From: Streptomyces sp. SCSIO 30461
GTDB lineage: Bacteria; Actinomycetota; Actinomycetes; Streptomycetales; Streptomycetaceae
Length of the DNA stretch: 64,000 nucleotides
Assembly: GCF_037023745.1 (NCBI RefSeq)
Contig: NZ_CP146101.1
Location: 1,302,001-1,366,000, forward strand
Direction of reading: 5' to 3'
The translations under genes were made by a program, and so were the position numbers. This document shows, piece by piece, positions 33,281 to 42,818 of the stretch. The stretch's first letter is position 1, and each line of letters opens with the position of its first letter. The notes beneath the pieces are model-generated. The model searched no databases. It was not told where the DNA came from and saw only the letters and a list, made by a program, of their open reading frames with translations.

Positions 33281-36091
33281 ATGATCACCCATTCCCCTTG
33301 GCGTCAGCGCCTGAACGCAGCCGTCACGGCCGTCGGCACCCTGGCCCTTGCGCTCACCCTCCTGGCAGGGATGCCCTACGTACTGTGGCGGGCCGCAGGC
33401 ATCCCCTGGCCGGAACACGTCTCCTCCCTCGCTGAGTTCGGCCAACGGCTCCTCCAACCGGTCAGCGATCCTCTGATGATCGACCTGCTGGCCGTCACGG
33501 GCTGGCTGTGCTGGGCCGCCTTCGCCTTCAGCGTCATCCGCGAGACCATCTGGTACACCACCCACCTCCCACAACTGCTGCGCAGCCGGCACGCGCACCA
33601 TGAGCATCTGGCCACACTGTCACTGCGGGGCTCCATGGCCGCCCTGTGCGTCGGAACCCTCGTCGTCGCCGTACTCACCCTGTGCCGCCCCCACCCGGCC
33701 GGCGCCCAGCAGCCCACCTCTTCGGGCGAGCTACGAGCGCACATCGCGGCAACAGCCCCGATCGCTCCCGTCCCGGTCGCCTTCGCCTTTCGCACGGCCA
33801 AAAACGCCGCGGACTCCACTGAGGCCATGCCCCCGGGCAGCAGCTCGTCACCTGCCGTACCGCACGGGCAGGCACAGGACCTCCGGCACATTGAGTACAC
33901 CGTCATCGAGGGCGACTCCCTCTGGGACATCGCGCACACGCACTTGGGTGACGGGATCAACTGGCCGCGCATCTACGCGCTCAACAAGGACCGCACCCAA
34001 TGCGATGGCGCCCGACTCACCGACCCGGACCTGCTCAGGCCGGGATGGCAGCTGACCATCCCCGCCACCTCAGCCATCGCTCGCCCATCGACACCGCCTC
34101 CGGCGGACCCCCCGCCCGTCACGCCCCCGACCTCACCCGCCGAGAACTCACCGGCTCAAGCACCCTCTCACCAGCACGCTGATACCGGCCGTTCACAGCC
34201 AGGCGCCCCGACTCCCGCCAAGATCGATCGGTCGAGCGGTGCCAGCACCACCAGGGCGGACGCAACGCAAGGCCCGGCTGCGATCAGCCTCGGAAGCGCC
34301 AGCCTGATCGGTATCACCACAGCAGCAGGCCTGCTGGCCGCACGCCGCTACTGGTTCTGGCACCAACGACGACTCAGAGAGCCCGACAAGGAGACGGAAG
34401 TACCCGCCCTGAGCCCACTGGTGGACAAGGCGGCACGGGCAGCCCACGCAGCCACTCAACCCCGCCTGCCACAGGATCCCGACGCTCTGATCACCCGCCG
34501 CACCCCGCCGCAGCAACCCCAGCCCTCGAGCACAGTCACCATCGGCGTTCGGGACGACACCGAGGTCCCGCTCGACGCTCTCGCCACTCCAGGAGGCTGC
34601 GCCTGGGTCGGGCCCGGTGCCGAAGGCGCTGCCCGAGCCCTGCTGGTGGGCATCCTCACCGCCGCCGAACGCCAGCGGCCCAAGCCTCCGCACGTTCAAG
34701 CGATCGTTCCCAAAGACGTGGCCGACAGACTCCTACCCGGCCTTCCGGCGCAGTTCACCGCACTGACCCAGAGCAGCGACCTCACACAGGCCATTCGAGC
34801 GGCCGAGCAGCGACTGATCGCTTACGCCCGAACCCAGGCCGAACTCGAGGCCGGGCCCGTGGCAACCGAAGCGGAGCATGCCCACGCCGCCGAGCGGAGC
34901 AGCCCCGGCACCCTGCTCCTGCTCGCAGTGCCGGACGCCGCAACCACCGGTCAGATGCAGGCACTGGCCGCCCGCAGCCGTCCCGGCGGCCTGATCGTCC
35001 TCACTCTGGGTACCGCTCTGCATGGTGCCGCGCGCTGGCAAGTTTCCGCAGACGGCACCACCATCCCCCAGTCGTACACAGACCGTCCCAGCCCTCTCCG
35101 GCTGTTCCACCTCAGCCCCGAGGCAGGCCAGGACATGACGGACGTGCTGCTCACCGCCCACGGGCAACGCCCTCGGCTGCGCATTCTCCCCATCCCCCAC
35201 CAGCCCGCGCACGACAAGCACCCCGAACCGCCGACCGAGTCCGAGTCCGAATCCGACGACCGACCCTGCTCGCCGTACTCAGTGGATACGGCGTCACGGC
35301 CGACGCAAACCAAACCGGTACGCCTCCACGTCCTTGGACCCATCACCCTCTACGCCCGAGGCAACCCCGATCCCATCGGTACGAACCTGCGCAGCGAAGT
35401 CCATGAATTCCTCGCCCTGCTAGCCGCCCACCCCACCGGCCTGCTCGCCTCCGACATCGCTGACAAACTCCACCTCGCCCCGGGAAGCGACCAAAACGCA
35501 CTGAAAAACCTGCGCCGCGCCGTCCGGCGAGCCCTACGTGCCGCCACCGGAATCACCGCGCAAGAATTTGTCCTCCTTCAAGGAGAATTCCATAAACTCC
35601 ATCCTGACCTCGTGGAAATCGACCTCGCCGACTTCACCCGCTGCCTGAAGGGAGCCTTCTCCGCGCCGTCCACGTCAGGCGACGGAGACGAGAACACTGC
35701 CTTGGCCGTCGTGTGTGACGCTCTGACCCACTACCGAGGACCCTTCGCGCAAGGCAGCGACTACCTGTGGGCCGACGCCATCCGCGAACACCTCGCCACC
35801 CAGGCCTCCGACGCCGCCTTGCGCCTGGCCCGCCAAGCCGAACGAGCCGACGCCGCACCCCAGGAGCGGACCGAAGCCCTCGCGCTCCTGGAGCACCTGG
35901 GCACTCTGCACCCTGACCACGAGAGGCTGGCGCAGCACACCATCCGCCTCTACCAGACCGCAGGGCGCCACGACGCAGCCCGGCACACGTACACCCGCCT
36001 TGAGCGCCACCTTGCGGACCTCGGCCTCGCACCAGAGCCAGTCACCAAGGCCCTGGTCACGCCCAGGAGTCCAGCCGGTGTGACGCGGTAG
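33281..36091 (+). CDS. Large membrane protein with LysM and BTAD domains
   Basis: 936 residues from ATG at 33281. Three N-terminal membrane segments (about 12-36, 66-88, 113-136), a LysM domain at about 206-263 (YTVIEGDSLWDIAHTHLGDG ... LRPGWQLTIP), a Pro/Ser linker, a fourth membrane helix about 335-355, a long cytoplasmic region and a C-terminal bacterial transcriptional-activation (BTAD) domain from about 675 (RLHVLGPITLYARGN) to the end. No DNA-binding HTH is obvious ahead of BTAD except the winged-helix-like segment HEFLALLAAHPTGLL. It may link wall state to the pilus locus. Follows TadG by 37 bases. Confidence 0.8.
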   Translation: MITHSPWRQRLNAAVTAVGTLALALTLLAGMPYVLWRAAGIPWPEHVSSLAEFGQRLLQPVSDPLMIDLLAVTGWLCWAAFAFSVIRETIWYTTHLPQLLRSRHAHHEHLATLSLRGSMAALCVGTLVVAVLTLCRPHPAGAQQPTSSGELRAHIAATAPIAPVPVAFAFRTAKNAADSTEAMPPGSSSSPAVPHGQAQDLRHIEYTVIEGDSLWDIAHTHLGDGINWPRIYALNKDRTQCDGARLTDPDLLRPGWQLTIPATSAIARPSTPPPADPPPVTPPTSPAENSPAQAPSHQHADTGRSQPGAPTPAKIDRSSGASTTRADATQGPAAISLGSASLIGITTAAGLLAARRYWFWHQRRLREPDKETEVPALSPLVDKAARAAHAATQPRLPQDPDALITRRTPPQQPQPSSTVTIGVRDDTEVPLDALATPGGCAWVGPGAEGAARALLVGILTAAERQRPKPPHVQAIVPKDVADRLLPGLPAQFTALTQSSDLTQAIRAAEQRLIAYARTQAELEAGPVATEAEHAHAAERSSPGTLLLLAVPDAATTGQMQALAARSRPGGLIVLTLGTALHGAARWQVSADGTTIPQSYTDRPSPLRLFHLSPEAGQDMTDVLLTAHGQRPRLRILPIPHQPAHDKHPEPPTESESESDDRPCSPYSVDTASRPTQTKPVRLHVLGPITLYARGNPDPIGTNLRSEVHEFLALLAAHPTGLLASDIADKLHLAPGSDQNALKNLRRAVRRALRAATGITAQEFVLLQGEFHKLHPDLVEIDLADFTRCLKGAFSAPSTSGDGDENTALAVVCDALTHYRGPFAQGSDYLWADAIREHLATQASDAALRLARQAERADAAPQERTEALALLEHLGTLHPDHERLAQHTIRLYQTAGRHDAARHTYTRLERHLADLGLAPEPVTKALVTPRSPAGVTR

Positions 36092-36826
36092 ACCGGCAAG
36101 TCCCGCAGGGCCTCTCCACCACTTTTCGGGCGAGTGTGACTCGATGGCGTTCGCCCCGTCGTTTCTGGTGTCGTATCCACCGTCACTTACGGGTGCGCGC
36201 TTGGATACGACACCCCAGTGAACGGGAACCCGGCAGGTCAGGCGGCACGCGAGCCACGGCCGGGCGAGGGCGACTGTATATCGGTGCAGCAACACATCCC
36301 GATCCACCACCAGCCGGCCCCGGCGCCCGCTGCCCACCAGCACGTCGCTGCCGTCATCCGCCGCCCTACTGCAACCCCTCATTGATGCCTCTATCTCGAA
36401 CCACTCGGCCATGCACGCTTGCTTGACACCCGCACTGTGAGGCGCGGCGGCACCCAGGCGCAGCCGAGGGCGGCCGCGCCGGTGGCGTGATTCGCGCGTG
36501 CAGTCGATTTCCCGAAATGTCGGCGCCGCGCCTACGCCTGGGAATCGGTCGTCCAGGTCACCGGCGACGACGCCTTGCGTCGTACCGCCGGGAATTCCCC
36601 TGAAATAGGGTCGTGAATTCGCGAGAATTCCAGCATTCCTAAGTCGAAATACGGCTTTAAGTGATGTGCGGGTCGAGCTATATTTGAATTGTTCCCGGAG
36701 AATGCGGGAAAGGGAACCCCTCGACGAACTCCGCCCGAAAACGGATGACGGGTGGAGTGCGCCCAAAAACGGGCCTGGGGTTCTCGGATTCGGTTTGGCA
36801 GTGTCTGCAGAGAAGGGCTTTATGAG
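36092..36826. other. Long intergenic region
   Basis: 735 bases without a convincing gene. It holds a 13-bp inverted repeat (36167-36214), and three GAATTC hexamers at 36592, 36615 and 36625 in an A/T-rich stretch likely to be the promoter of the MoxR gene. Confidence 0.5.
36167..36214. repeat. 13-bp perfect inverted repeat
   Basis: GGTGTCGTATCCA (36167-36179) and TGGATACGACACC (36202-36214) with a 22-base spacer, 75 bases after the LysM-BTAD stop. Could be a terminator or a protein-binding site. Confidence 0.5.
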
Positions 36827-38053
36827 ATGACCGCTACCGCCGCACCGATGCCCGAGCCGTCGGGGACCGGCACGCAGACACCCGCGTCCCGTGCGCCGAA
36901 TAGCTCGACAGTGGCTGTGAGTTCACCCTCGGGTCCGGGCGGGAAGGCGCGTCCGGGCCAGCTACGGGCGATGATCGCGCGAGTGCTGTCGGGGAACCCG
37001 GCGGCCATGTACAGCGTCACGGAGCTGTCGGGGATGCTGGGGCATTCCGGCGGGGCGGTGGGCAATGCTTGCGAGACCCTGACGGTTCGGGGTGAAGCGG
37101 AACGGTGCGGCTCCAAACCGCGCATGTACCGGGCGACGGCATCGACTTCCGCTGCCGCCCAGTTCCCCCCGGGGCCTTTGCCCGTCCCGAGCCCAGGGCC
37201 GACGGCGCCGCGCCGGTCCGCCGCACCAGCGGCTGCGGCTTCCCCGCCGGGCGGGCGCCCGGAGCCGATCATCCGCCCGAACGGGCAGCGCTACCACCCG
37301 AGGGCATTGGCGCAGTTGCCGGATGTGGAGGCGCTGCGGCGGCTGCGTCAGGCGCAGGTGGCGGTGTTGCTGTACGGGCCGCCGGGCACAGGGAAGACCT
37401 CGCTGATCGAGGCTGCCTTCCCGGACCTGATCACGGTGGCCGGGGACGGCGACACCACGGTCGGCGACCTGATCGGGGAGTACACCCAGGACGCGGGCGG
37501 CGGCTACCAGTTCATTCACGGACCGCTGGTGACCGCCATGCAGGAAGGCCGCGCCCTCCTCCTGGACGATGCCACCCTGATCTCGCCGAAGGTGCTGGCC
37601 GCCCTCTATCCGGCGATGGACGGGCGCAGACAGATCCAGGTCAAGGCCCACAAGGGCGAGACAGTCACCGCCGCCGACGGGTTCTATGTGATCGCCGGAC
37701 ACAACCCGGGTGTTCACGGGGCAGTCCTCACGGAGGCTCTCGCCTCCCGGTTCAGCGTGCAGATCCAGGTGGGCTCCGACTACGACCTGGCCGCCTCCCT
37801 GAGCATCGACCGCACGGCGGTGCGGATCGCCCGCAACCTCGCCACCCTCCAGCAGGCAGGCGACACCGGATGGGCTCCACAACTACGGGAGCTGATCGCC
37901 TTCCAGAAGATCGCCGACGTGCTGGGCACCGAGGCGGCCTTCGCCAACCTGGTCGGCATCGCCCCCTTGGAGGACCGGGACACGGTCGCCGAGATCGTCA
38001 CCAAAGTCATCGGCCGCCCGGTCACCGCCCTGACCCTGGGCCGCCAGCTCTGA
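36827..38053 (+). CDS. MoxR-type AAA ATPase with N-terminal winged helix
   Basis: 408 residues from ATG at 36827 after AGAAGGG. Residues about 40-100 form a winged-helix-like domain (GQLRAMIARVLSGNPAAMYS). A Pro-rich linker leads to an AAA domain with Walker A GPPGTGKTS and Walker B ALLLDDATL, and sensor region VIAGHNPGVHG as in MoxR/CbbQ/GvpN. It is followed at 75 bases by a vWA protein, the usual partner of MoxR ATPases in metal insertion or stress complexes. Confidence 0.85.
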   Translation: MTATAAPMPEPSGTGTQTPASRAPNSSTVAVSSPSGPGGKARPGQLRAMIARVLSGNPAAMYSVTELSGMLGHSGGAVGNACETLTVRGEAERCGSKPRMYRATASTSAAAQFPPGPLPVPSPGPTAPRRSAAPAAAASPPGGRPEPIIRPNGQRYHPRALAQLPDVEALRRLRQAQVAVLLYGPPGTGKTSLIEAAFPDLITVAGDGDTTVGDLIGEYTQDAGGGYQFIHGPLVTAMQEGRALLLDDATLISPKVLAALYPAMDGRRQIQVKAHKGETVTAADGFYVIAGHNPGVHGAVLTEALASRFSVQIQVGSDYDLAASLSIDRTAVRIARNLATLQQAGDTGWAPQLRELIAFQKIADVLGTEAAFANLVGIAPLEDRDTVAEIVTKVIGRPVTALTLGRQL

Positions 38054-38127
38054 CCCGACCCGCCCGGGTCCGGCCAAGTGCCGGGCCCGGCCCCCACCAC
38101 CAACCCCTGGAAGGGATCCCGTCTGCC

Positions 38128-39948
38128 ATGCCCGCACCCGCTCACGTGTTGCTCGCGCCGCCCGCACCCACCGACGCCGAACTGGCCCACGCCCGCTGGG
38201 AGGACGACGGCGGCCCCGCGCACGAGCCGAGGCCGGGCCCGCAGACCGGGCACTGGCTGCGGATCGCCGCCGCCCTGACCACGCGCCTGCCCGAACTGAC
38301 CGGACGCGAGGACGTGATCGTCACTTGCGAGACACAGACCCGCTCCGGCGCCCCGGCGTCCTTCTTCCCCGCCCGGGCCGCCCTGGAGATCGACCGGGCA
38401 CTCTTCGCCCCCCTGCACCCGACCGCCATCGACCCCACCCGGCCCGGAGACGAACACAACTACCCGGTTGCCTGGGGAGCGTTCACCCACGAGGCCGCGC
38501 ACGCCGCCCACAGCCGATGGACCACCCCGCCACCGCTGCGCGGCACCGCCCTGGACGCGGCGGCCCAGATGCTGGAGGAATCCCGCGCCGAACGCGCCCA
38601 CCTCGCACGCCGCCCCGCCGACCGCACGTTCCTTCGCTCCGCCCTCCACACCCTGGTCCTCGCCGACTTCACCGCCCAGACACCGGGAGACGCGTGGCAG
38701 GCCGGGCTCGCCGCCGCCCTGATCCTCGCCCGACGCGACGCCGAAATCCTCGACCCGGACGAAACCCTGCCCGTCCAACAAGCGGTCAGCGGCATTCTCG
38801 GCCCACACCGGCTGGACACCCTCCAAACCATCTGGACCGCCGCGCACACCACCGCCGACGAGGACACCCAGAGCATGCTGGAACACGCCCGCGCCTGGTG
38901 CCAGGCCCTCGGCGCGGCCCCCGACAAGCCGGAACCGGCCCCGGACGCGCGTTGCGGGCACATCGGTGAACTGGCCGAGGCGATCGGCAACGCCACCGCC
39001 CGGGTCACTGCCAACGAGGCCGCCCAGCGCGAGGCCCAGGCCCGCGCCACAGCCACCCGCACCGCCCGCACCCGGGCGAAGGCCGCCCAGGCCGCCCACG
39101 CACGCGAGGCCGCCCGGACCGCCCAGAAGGTCTTCGCTCCCGGGGCACGCCCCTTCACTCCGGACAGCCAGCGAGGCAAAGGACAGCGTCTCTCCTCACC
39201 GGTGACCGGGACCCGGCCGCCCACCCCGGCGGAGAAGGCGGCAGCGGGGCAGCTCGCGCGGGTCCTGCGGGCGGCGGCCTTCCGGGAACGCACCATCACC
39301 GTCACCGCCTCGGCGGCCCCGCCCGGACGCCTGAGCATGCGAGGCGCACTGGCGAGGGACGCGCAGAAGGCGGCGGGAGCGATGCCCACCGCCCAGCCCT
39401 GGATCCGCACCCAGCGCCGCCAAGGCCCCACCCCACCACTGCGGGTCGGTATCGCGGTCGACGTCTCCGGCTCGATGCAGGCCGCCGCCGCACCGATCGC
39501 CTCCGCCGCCTGGATCGTCGCCAAGGCCGCCGCGCTCACCGACCCGGACTCGCGTACCGCGACCATCGCCTACCGCCGATCCCTGACCGCGATCACCATG
39601 CCCGGCCGCGCCCCTACAACGGTGACCGAGTTCGACGCGGCTGGCGGCGGACACAGCCTCGCCGAGGCCACCGACGCCCTCACCGCCGCACTCGACCTCA
39701 CCACCCCTGGCGCGGGCCGCCTGCTGGTCATCGCCTCCGACGGCTACTACCGCCCCGCCGAAGCCGCCACCGCCGCCGAACGCGTCACCGCGCTGCGCGC
39801 GGCAGGGTGCGCGGTGCTGTGGCTCGCCTTCGATCCCGACCCCCGCCCCCTGCCCGGCACCACCCTCCTGGAACTCACCGACCCGGCCCAGGCCGCCGCC
39901 GTGATCGGCAAGGCCGCCACCCGCGCCCTCGCCACCACCAACCCCTGA
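38128..39948 (+). CDS. vWA-domain protein with HExxH motif
   Basis: 606 residues from ATG at 38128. The N-terminal domain carries HEAAH at residues 121-125 (WGAFTHEAAHAAHS), a helical Ala/Arg-rich middle (about 285-340, coiled-coil-like), and a C-terminal vWA with MIDAS motif DVSGSM at 445-450 and the later Thr/Asp motifs (IASDGYYRP). Resembles CobT/CoxE-type partners of MoxR ATPases. A zincin-like motif plus vWA plus MoxR suggests a metal- or protein-remodelling complex; target unknown. Confidence 0.85.
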   Translation: MPAPAHVLLAPPAPTDAELAHARWEDDGGPAHEPRPGPQTGHWLRIAAALTTRLPELTGREDVIVTCETQTRSGAPASFFPARAALEIDRALFAPLHPTAIDPTRPGDEHNYPVAWGAFTHEAAHAAHSRWTTPPPLRGTALDAAAQMLEESRAERAHLARRPADRTFLRSALHTLVLADFTAQTPGDAWQAGLAAALILARRDAEILDPDETLPVQQAVSGILGPHRLDTLQTIWTAAHTTADEDTQSMLEHARAWCQALGAAPDKPEPAPDARCGHIGELAEAIGNATARVTANEAAQREAQARATATRTARTRAKAAQAAHAREAARTAQKVFAPGARPFTPDSQRGKGQRLSSPVTGTRPPTPAEKAAAGQLARVLRAAAFRERTITVTASAAPPGRLSMRGALARDAQKAAGAMPTAQPWIRTQRRQGPTPPLRVGIAVDVSGSMQAAAAPIASAAWIVAKAAALTDPDSRTATIAYRRSLTAITMPGRAPTTVTEFDAAGGGHSLAEATDALTAALDLTTPGAGRLLVIASDGYYRPAEAATAAERVTALRAAGCAVLWLAFDPDPRPLPGTTLLELTDPAQAAAVIGKAATRALATTNP

Positions 39949-40025
39949 CCCCGGTGCCGCCCCCGGGTCACGACCGAGGGACGGCACCCCGGAACAACCG
40001 CACCGCAAACAAGGGAAGTCCAGAC

Positions 40026-40748
40026 ATGGCCCCACGACGCAATCCCCCATACCTGATCTCCCCCTGCCACCTGGCGGGCCCGGACGCCACCGCTACCGGC
40101 TCCCTGGTCATGTGGCTGCTGGCTGACGGCTGGCAGATCGGTTCCCACGAGCACGCCATCGTGTTCAGCCGTCGCGAGGAGGGCGGGCTGCTGGAAGCCC
40201 TCCAGGTCCGAAACCGCACATCGCCGGTCCAGAGCACATGCCCGGCCTCCTGGAGCTGGGAGTTCACCGCCCGCCGGGCCCCCGGAGTAGCTGCCGCCTG
40301 GAAGGTGCGCTTTGCCCCGGCCACCCCGCCTGAACTGATCGCCACGCTCGCCACCGCCCTCACCGACCCGGCCCAGGAGCTCTCCGACCAGGGTCGGCCC
40401 CACTACCTGAGCGCACCGCTGCCGCACGAAGCGGCCACTCGGCCGCTGGACGCGGCGGGCTGGATGCGCGATCTCGCCCAGGATGAGTGCGTGTGGTACG
40501 GGCCCGACCAGCAGACTGTCGTGGTCACACCGCTGCCGCCCAGCATCTGCGGCAACGTCGGCACGAACTGGCTGCTGGCTGCCCGGCGCGCCATCGATGA
40601 CACCGCCCTGTGGTACGCCACCGCGCACCCGCTCACCCCGACCCACCTGATCCGCGCCCTGTGCACCAGGCTCGCCGACCCCGCACCCGTACCCCGGCAG
40701 GCGTGCCCCGGTCCGGAGGTCGGGAACTTTACCGTCATCCGCCCCTGA
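40026..40748 (+). CDS. DUF317-domain protein
   Basis: 240 residues from ATG at 40026. Two repeated halves with the DUF317 pattern (WSWEFTARRAPGVAAAWKVRF; TPTHLIRALCTRLADPAP). The family is largely restricted to Streptomyces and often sits on plasmid- or ICE-derived regions. Cytoplasmic, function unknown. Follows the vWA gene by 77 bases and is probably cotranscribed. Confidence 0.8.
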   Translation: MAPRRNPPYLISPCHLAGPDATATGSLVMWLLADGWQIGSHEHAIVFSRREEGGLLEALQVRNRTSPVQSTCPASWSWEFTARRAPGVAAAWKVRFAPATPPELIATLATALTDPAQELSDQGRPHYLSAPLPHEAATRPLDAAGWMRDLAQDECVWYGPDQQTVVVTPLPPSICGNVGTNWLLAARRAIDDTALWYATAHPLTPTHLIRALCTRLADPAPVPRQACPGPEVGNFTVIRP

Positions 40749-40759
40749 GCCTCCCGGGC

Positions 40760-40792
40760 GTGCTGCCCGGCACGTTCCGGGTCGGGCAGCAC
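40760..40792. terminator. Stem-loop after the DUF317 gene
   Basis: GTGCTGCCCG (40760-40769) / CGGGCAGCAC (40783-40792), perfect 10-bp stem, 13-base loop, 12 bases past the stop. Confidence 0.6.
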
Positions 40793-41140
40793 ACCCGCCC
40801 AACCGCCCGCGTCCCGCAATGACGACAGGGACACCTGCCACGGCGCCGCTCGCCGCAGCGCACGCATCCACGCGCGTACGCCGCACCACCCGCCACGGGC
40901 CCCACCGGACGAGCAACGCGGGCTGCTCGCGTACGGCTGACTGCCGCCCTCGGCCCGGAACTGCACCAGATCACCACGGCCCCGAACCGGCTGCGGCGGC
41001 ATCACCACCCGGCAAACCGCCCTTGGCCAACGCCAATGGCCTCGCCCCTCCGCCGACGAGACCACTCCCACCTGCCGATTCGGCACAAACGCCAACTGTT
41101 CGGCCCCGCCGCCGGACACCTTGAGAAAGGACTGAACGGC
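40793..41140. other. Intergenic region
   Basis: About 350 bases with only weakly protein-like open frames; the next gene is taken to start at 41141. Confidence 0.4.
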
Positions 41141-41662
41141 ATGCTCACACCTGATCTCGGCGAACACCGCGTCCTCGTCCACAAGATCCTCGACTACAGC
41201 CGAAACCTGTTGGAGGCAAACAATGACTCGTGCCCTCCTATGGCCCGACTACTGCGGAGCGCGACCGACTACATCTGCGACCAGCAGGTCGGCCGGGTGT
41301 CGCCCCACCACGCCGCATGGCTTGAGGCCGAGGCCGCCGCGCATCTCATCACAGCCGCTGGATGGCACACGACGGGACTGACCGACCCCACCCTGCCCCA
41401 GCAACTGACGCTCCTCGACCACCACCCGCGCGTCGACCGCCTGCGCTTGGTGAACATCGCCGCAGACCTCAGCAACCCGGAGCGACCGGCACGACCCCGC
41501 ACCGTGCGCATCCCCGCACCCCGTACCCCCACACCCCCCAGCCCTCGCACCAGCGGCAACCCCGGACGTCCGGACCGCCACCGGACGAAATCCTGCAAGT
41601 GCGCCTGCAACCAGGAAGATGCCTGCGGCGGCTGCGGACACGACGGCTGCGCAGGACACTGA
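41141..41662 (+). CDS. Hypothetical protein with Cys-rich tail
   Basis: 173 residues from ATG at 41141 after GAAAGGA. Helical N-terminal domain (LGEHRVLVHKILDYSRNLLE), then a Pro/Arg-rich linker and a C-terminal cluster SCKCACNQEDACGGCGHDGC with six to seven Cys, likely metal binding. Not recognised; related proteins are often seen in Streptomyces accessory regions. Confidence 0.55.
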   Translation: MLTPDLGEHRVLVHKILDYSRNLLEANNDSCPPMARLLRSATDYICDQQVGRVSPHHAAWLEAEAAAHLITAAGWHTTGLTDPTLPQQLTLLDHHPRVDRLRLVNIAADLSNPERPARPRTVRIPAPRTPTPPSPRTSGNPGRPDRHRTKSCKCACNQEDACGGCGHDGCAGH

Positions 41663-41780
41663 TAAACCACAGCGCCCGCCAAACGCCCTCAGCAACCGGA
41701 CAGCCCAGCGGGTCGGCTGCGGCGAGGCCGCGCCGGCGGGTGTGGCCAGAGCTGGTCACACCCGCCGAGGACACCAGTGC

Positions 41781-42591
41781 TCACCGGGTGAGCAGCATCA
41801 GCCGCTTGTGGGCGCTGGTCTCGTCGACGATGGGCTTGCCCTCGGCGTATGCGGAGATCAGGGCCTGGACGGCGAGGTTGTTGACGGCGCGGGGATAGCC
41901 GCGGGCACTGTCGTGGATCAGCGTGGTCGCGTCGTCGGTGAAGAGGGTGTCGGTGCGGCCGGCCAGTGCGAGGTGGTGGACCAGGTAGGAGGAGGTCTCC
42001 TCGTTGGTCATGGACGGCATGTTGTAGCGGACCTGGATGCGCTGGTCGAGGGCGGCCAGGACGCCGAGCTTGATCTTGTGCCGCAGGGTCGGCTGGCCGA
42101 TCAGCAGGCAGGCCAGCGGACTGCTGGAGTCCATCTCGTCGTTGGTCAGCATCCGGATCGCTTCCAGCTGCTCGTGGTCGAGCAGGTGGGCTTCCTCGAT
42201 GATCAGGATGGGGACCCGCCCGCGTTCGTTGTTCTCGGTGGCCAGCAGGTCGGTGGCCTGCGGGATCAGCGTCGACTTGTGCGGTCGGGGGGACGCCGCC
42301 GAGCGCGGTGACGATCGCGTGGTGGATGCCGGCGACCCCGACCGCGGGGTTCGCCATGTAGATCACCTTGTGGCGGGGGTGGTCCAGCTGGGACAGCGAC
42401 GCTCTGACCGCGACCGTCTTGCCCGCGCCGACCTCTCCGGTGATCACTCCCAGGGCCCGTTCGCCGATGCACCAGGTGATTCGGGCGACGGCCTGCGCGT
42501 GGGAGGAGTGCCGGTGCAGCATCGAGGGCGCCAGGTCTTTGCCGAACGGCATGCGCGTGAAGCCCCAGTGCGCCGTCAATTTGTCTATCAA
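41781..42591 (-). pseudogene. ExeA/TnsC-like AAA ATPase with a homopolymer frameshift
   Basis: TTG start at 42591 overlapping the previous stop (TTGA), N-terminus HWGFTRMPFGKDLAPS, Walker A GEVGAGKT. At a run of six G (around 42284-42290) the frame changes; removing one base continues HKSTLIPQATDLLATENNE, Walker B LIIEEAHLLDH and on to the stop at 41781. It may be a real mutation or a sequencing error. The C-terminal tail differs from copy 1. Confidence 0.8.
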
Positions 42592-42818
42592 CGCCCGTTG
42601 TTCCTCTCCAAGTAGGCGATGGTGTCGTCCAGTTCGGTCGCGGCGCCTTCGGCCCGCCGGTGGAAGCGGACCGCGAGACGCAGGGCCGGGCCGGTGGGCC
42701 GTTCGTGATCGAGCATGCGGCCGGCCAGCCGCAGCGTCCGCTCCAGCAGCAGGCGGGCCGACGCCTCCTGGTCGTCGAGCTCGTCGAGCCGGTCCTGGAC
42801 CGGATTGCCGCTGGTCAC
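42588..42818 (-). CDS. Small transposon protein, copy 2
   Basis: 76 residues from GTG at 42818 (GTGA overlap with the transposase stop), stop overlapping the ATPase start. Begins TSGNPVQDRLDELDDQEAS and ends with FHRRAEGAATELDDTIAYLE, matching the layout of 5837-6088 in copy 1 with low identity. Helical, charged; likely adaptor or regulator. Confidence 0.7.
   Translation of the reverse strand: MTSGNPVQDRLDELDDQEASARLLLERTLRLAGRMLDHERPTGPALRLAVRFHRRAEGAATELDDTIAYLERNNGR

Noticed and set aside
35675..36766. 363-codon minus-strand frame extending into the 36.1-36.8 kb gap
   Set aside because: Half of it is antisense to the BTAD domain and the rest is not protein-like; the gap is treated as intergenic.
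37780..39099. 439-codon minus-strand frame
   Set aside because: Antisense to the MoxR and vWA genes, low-complexity Gly-rich translation.
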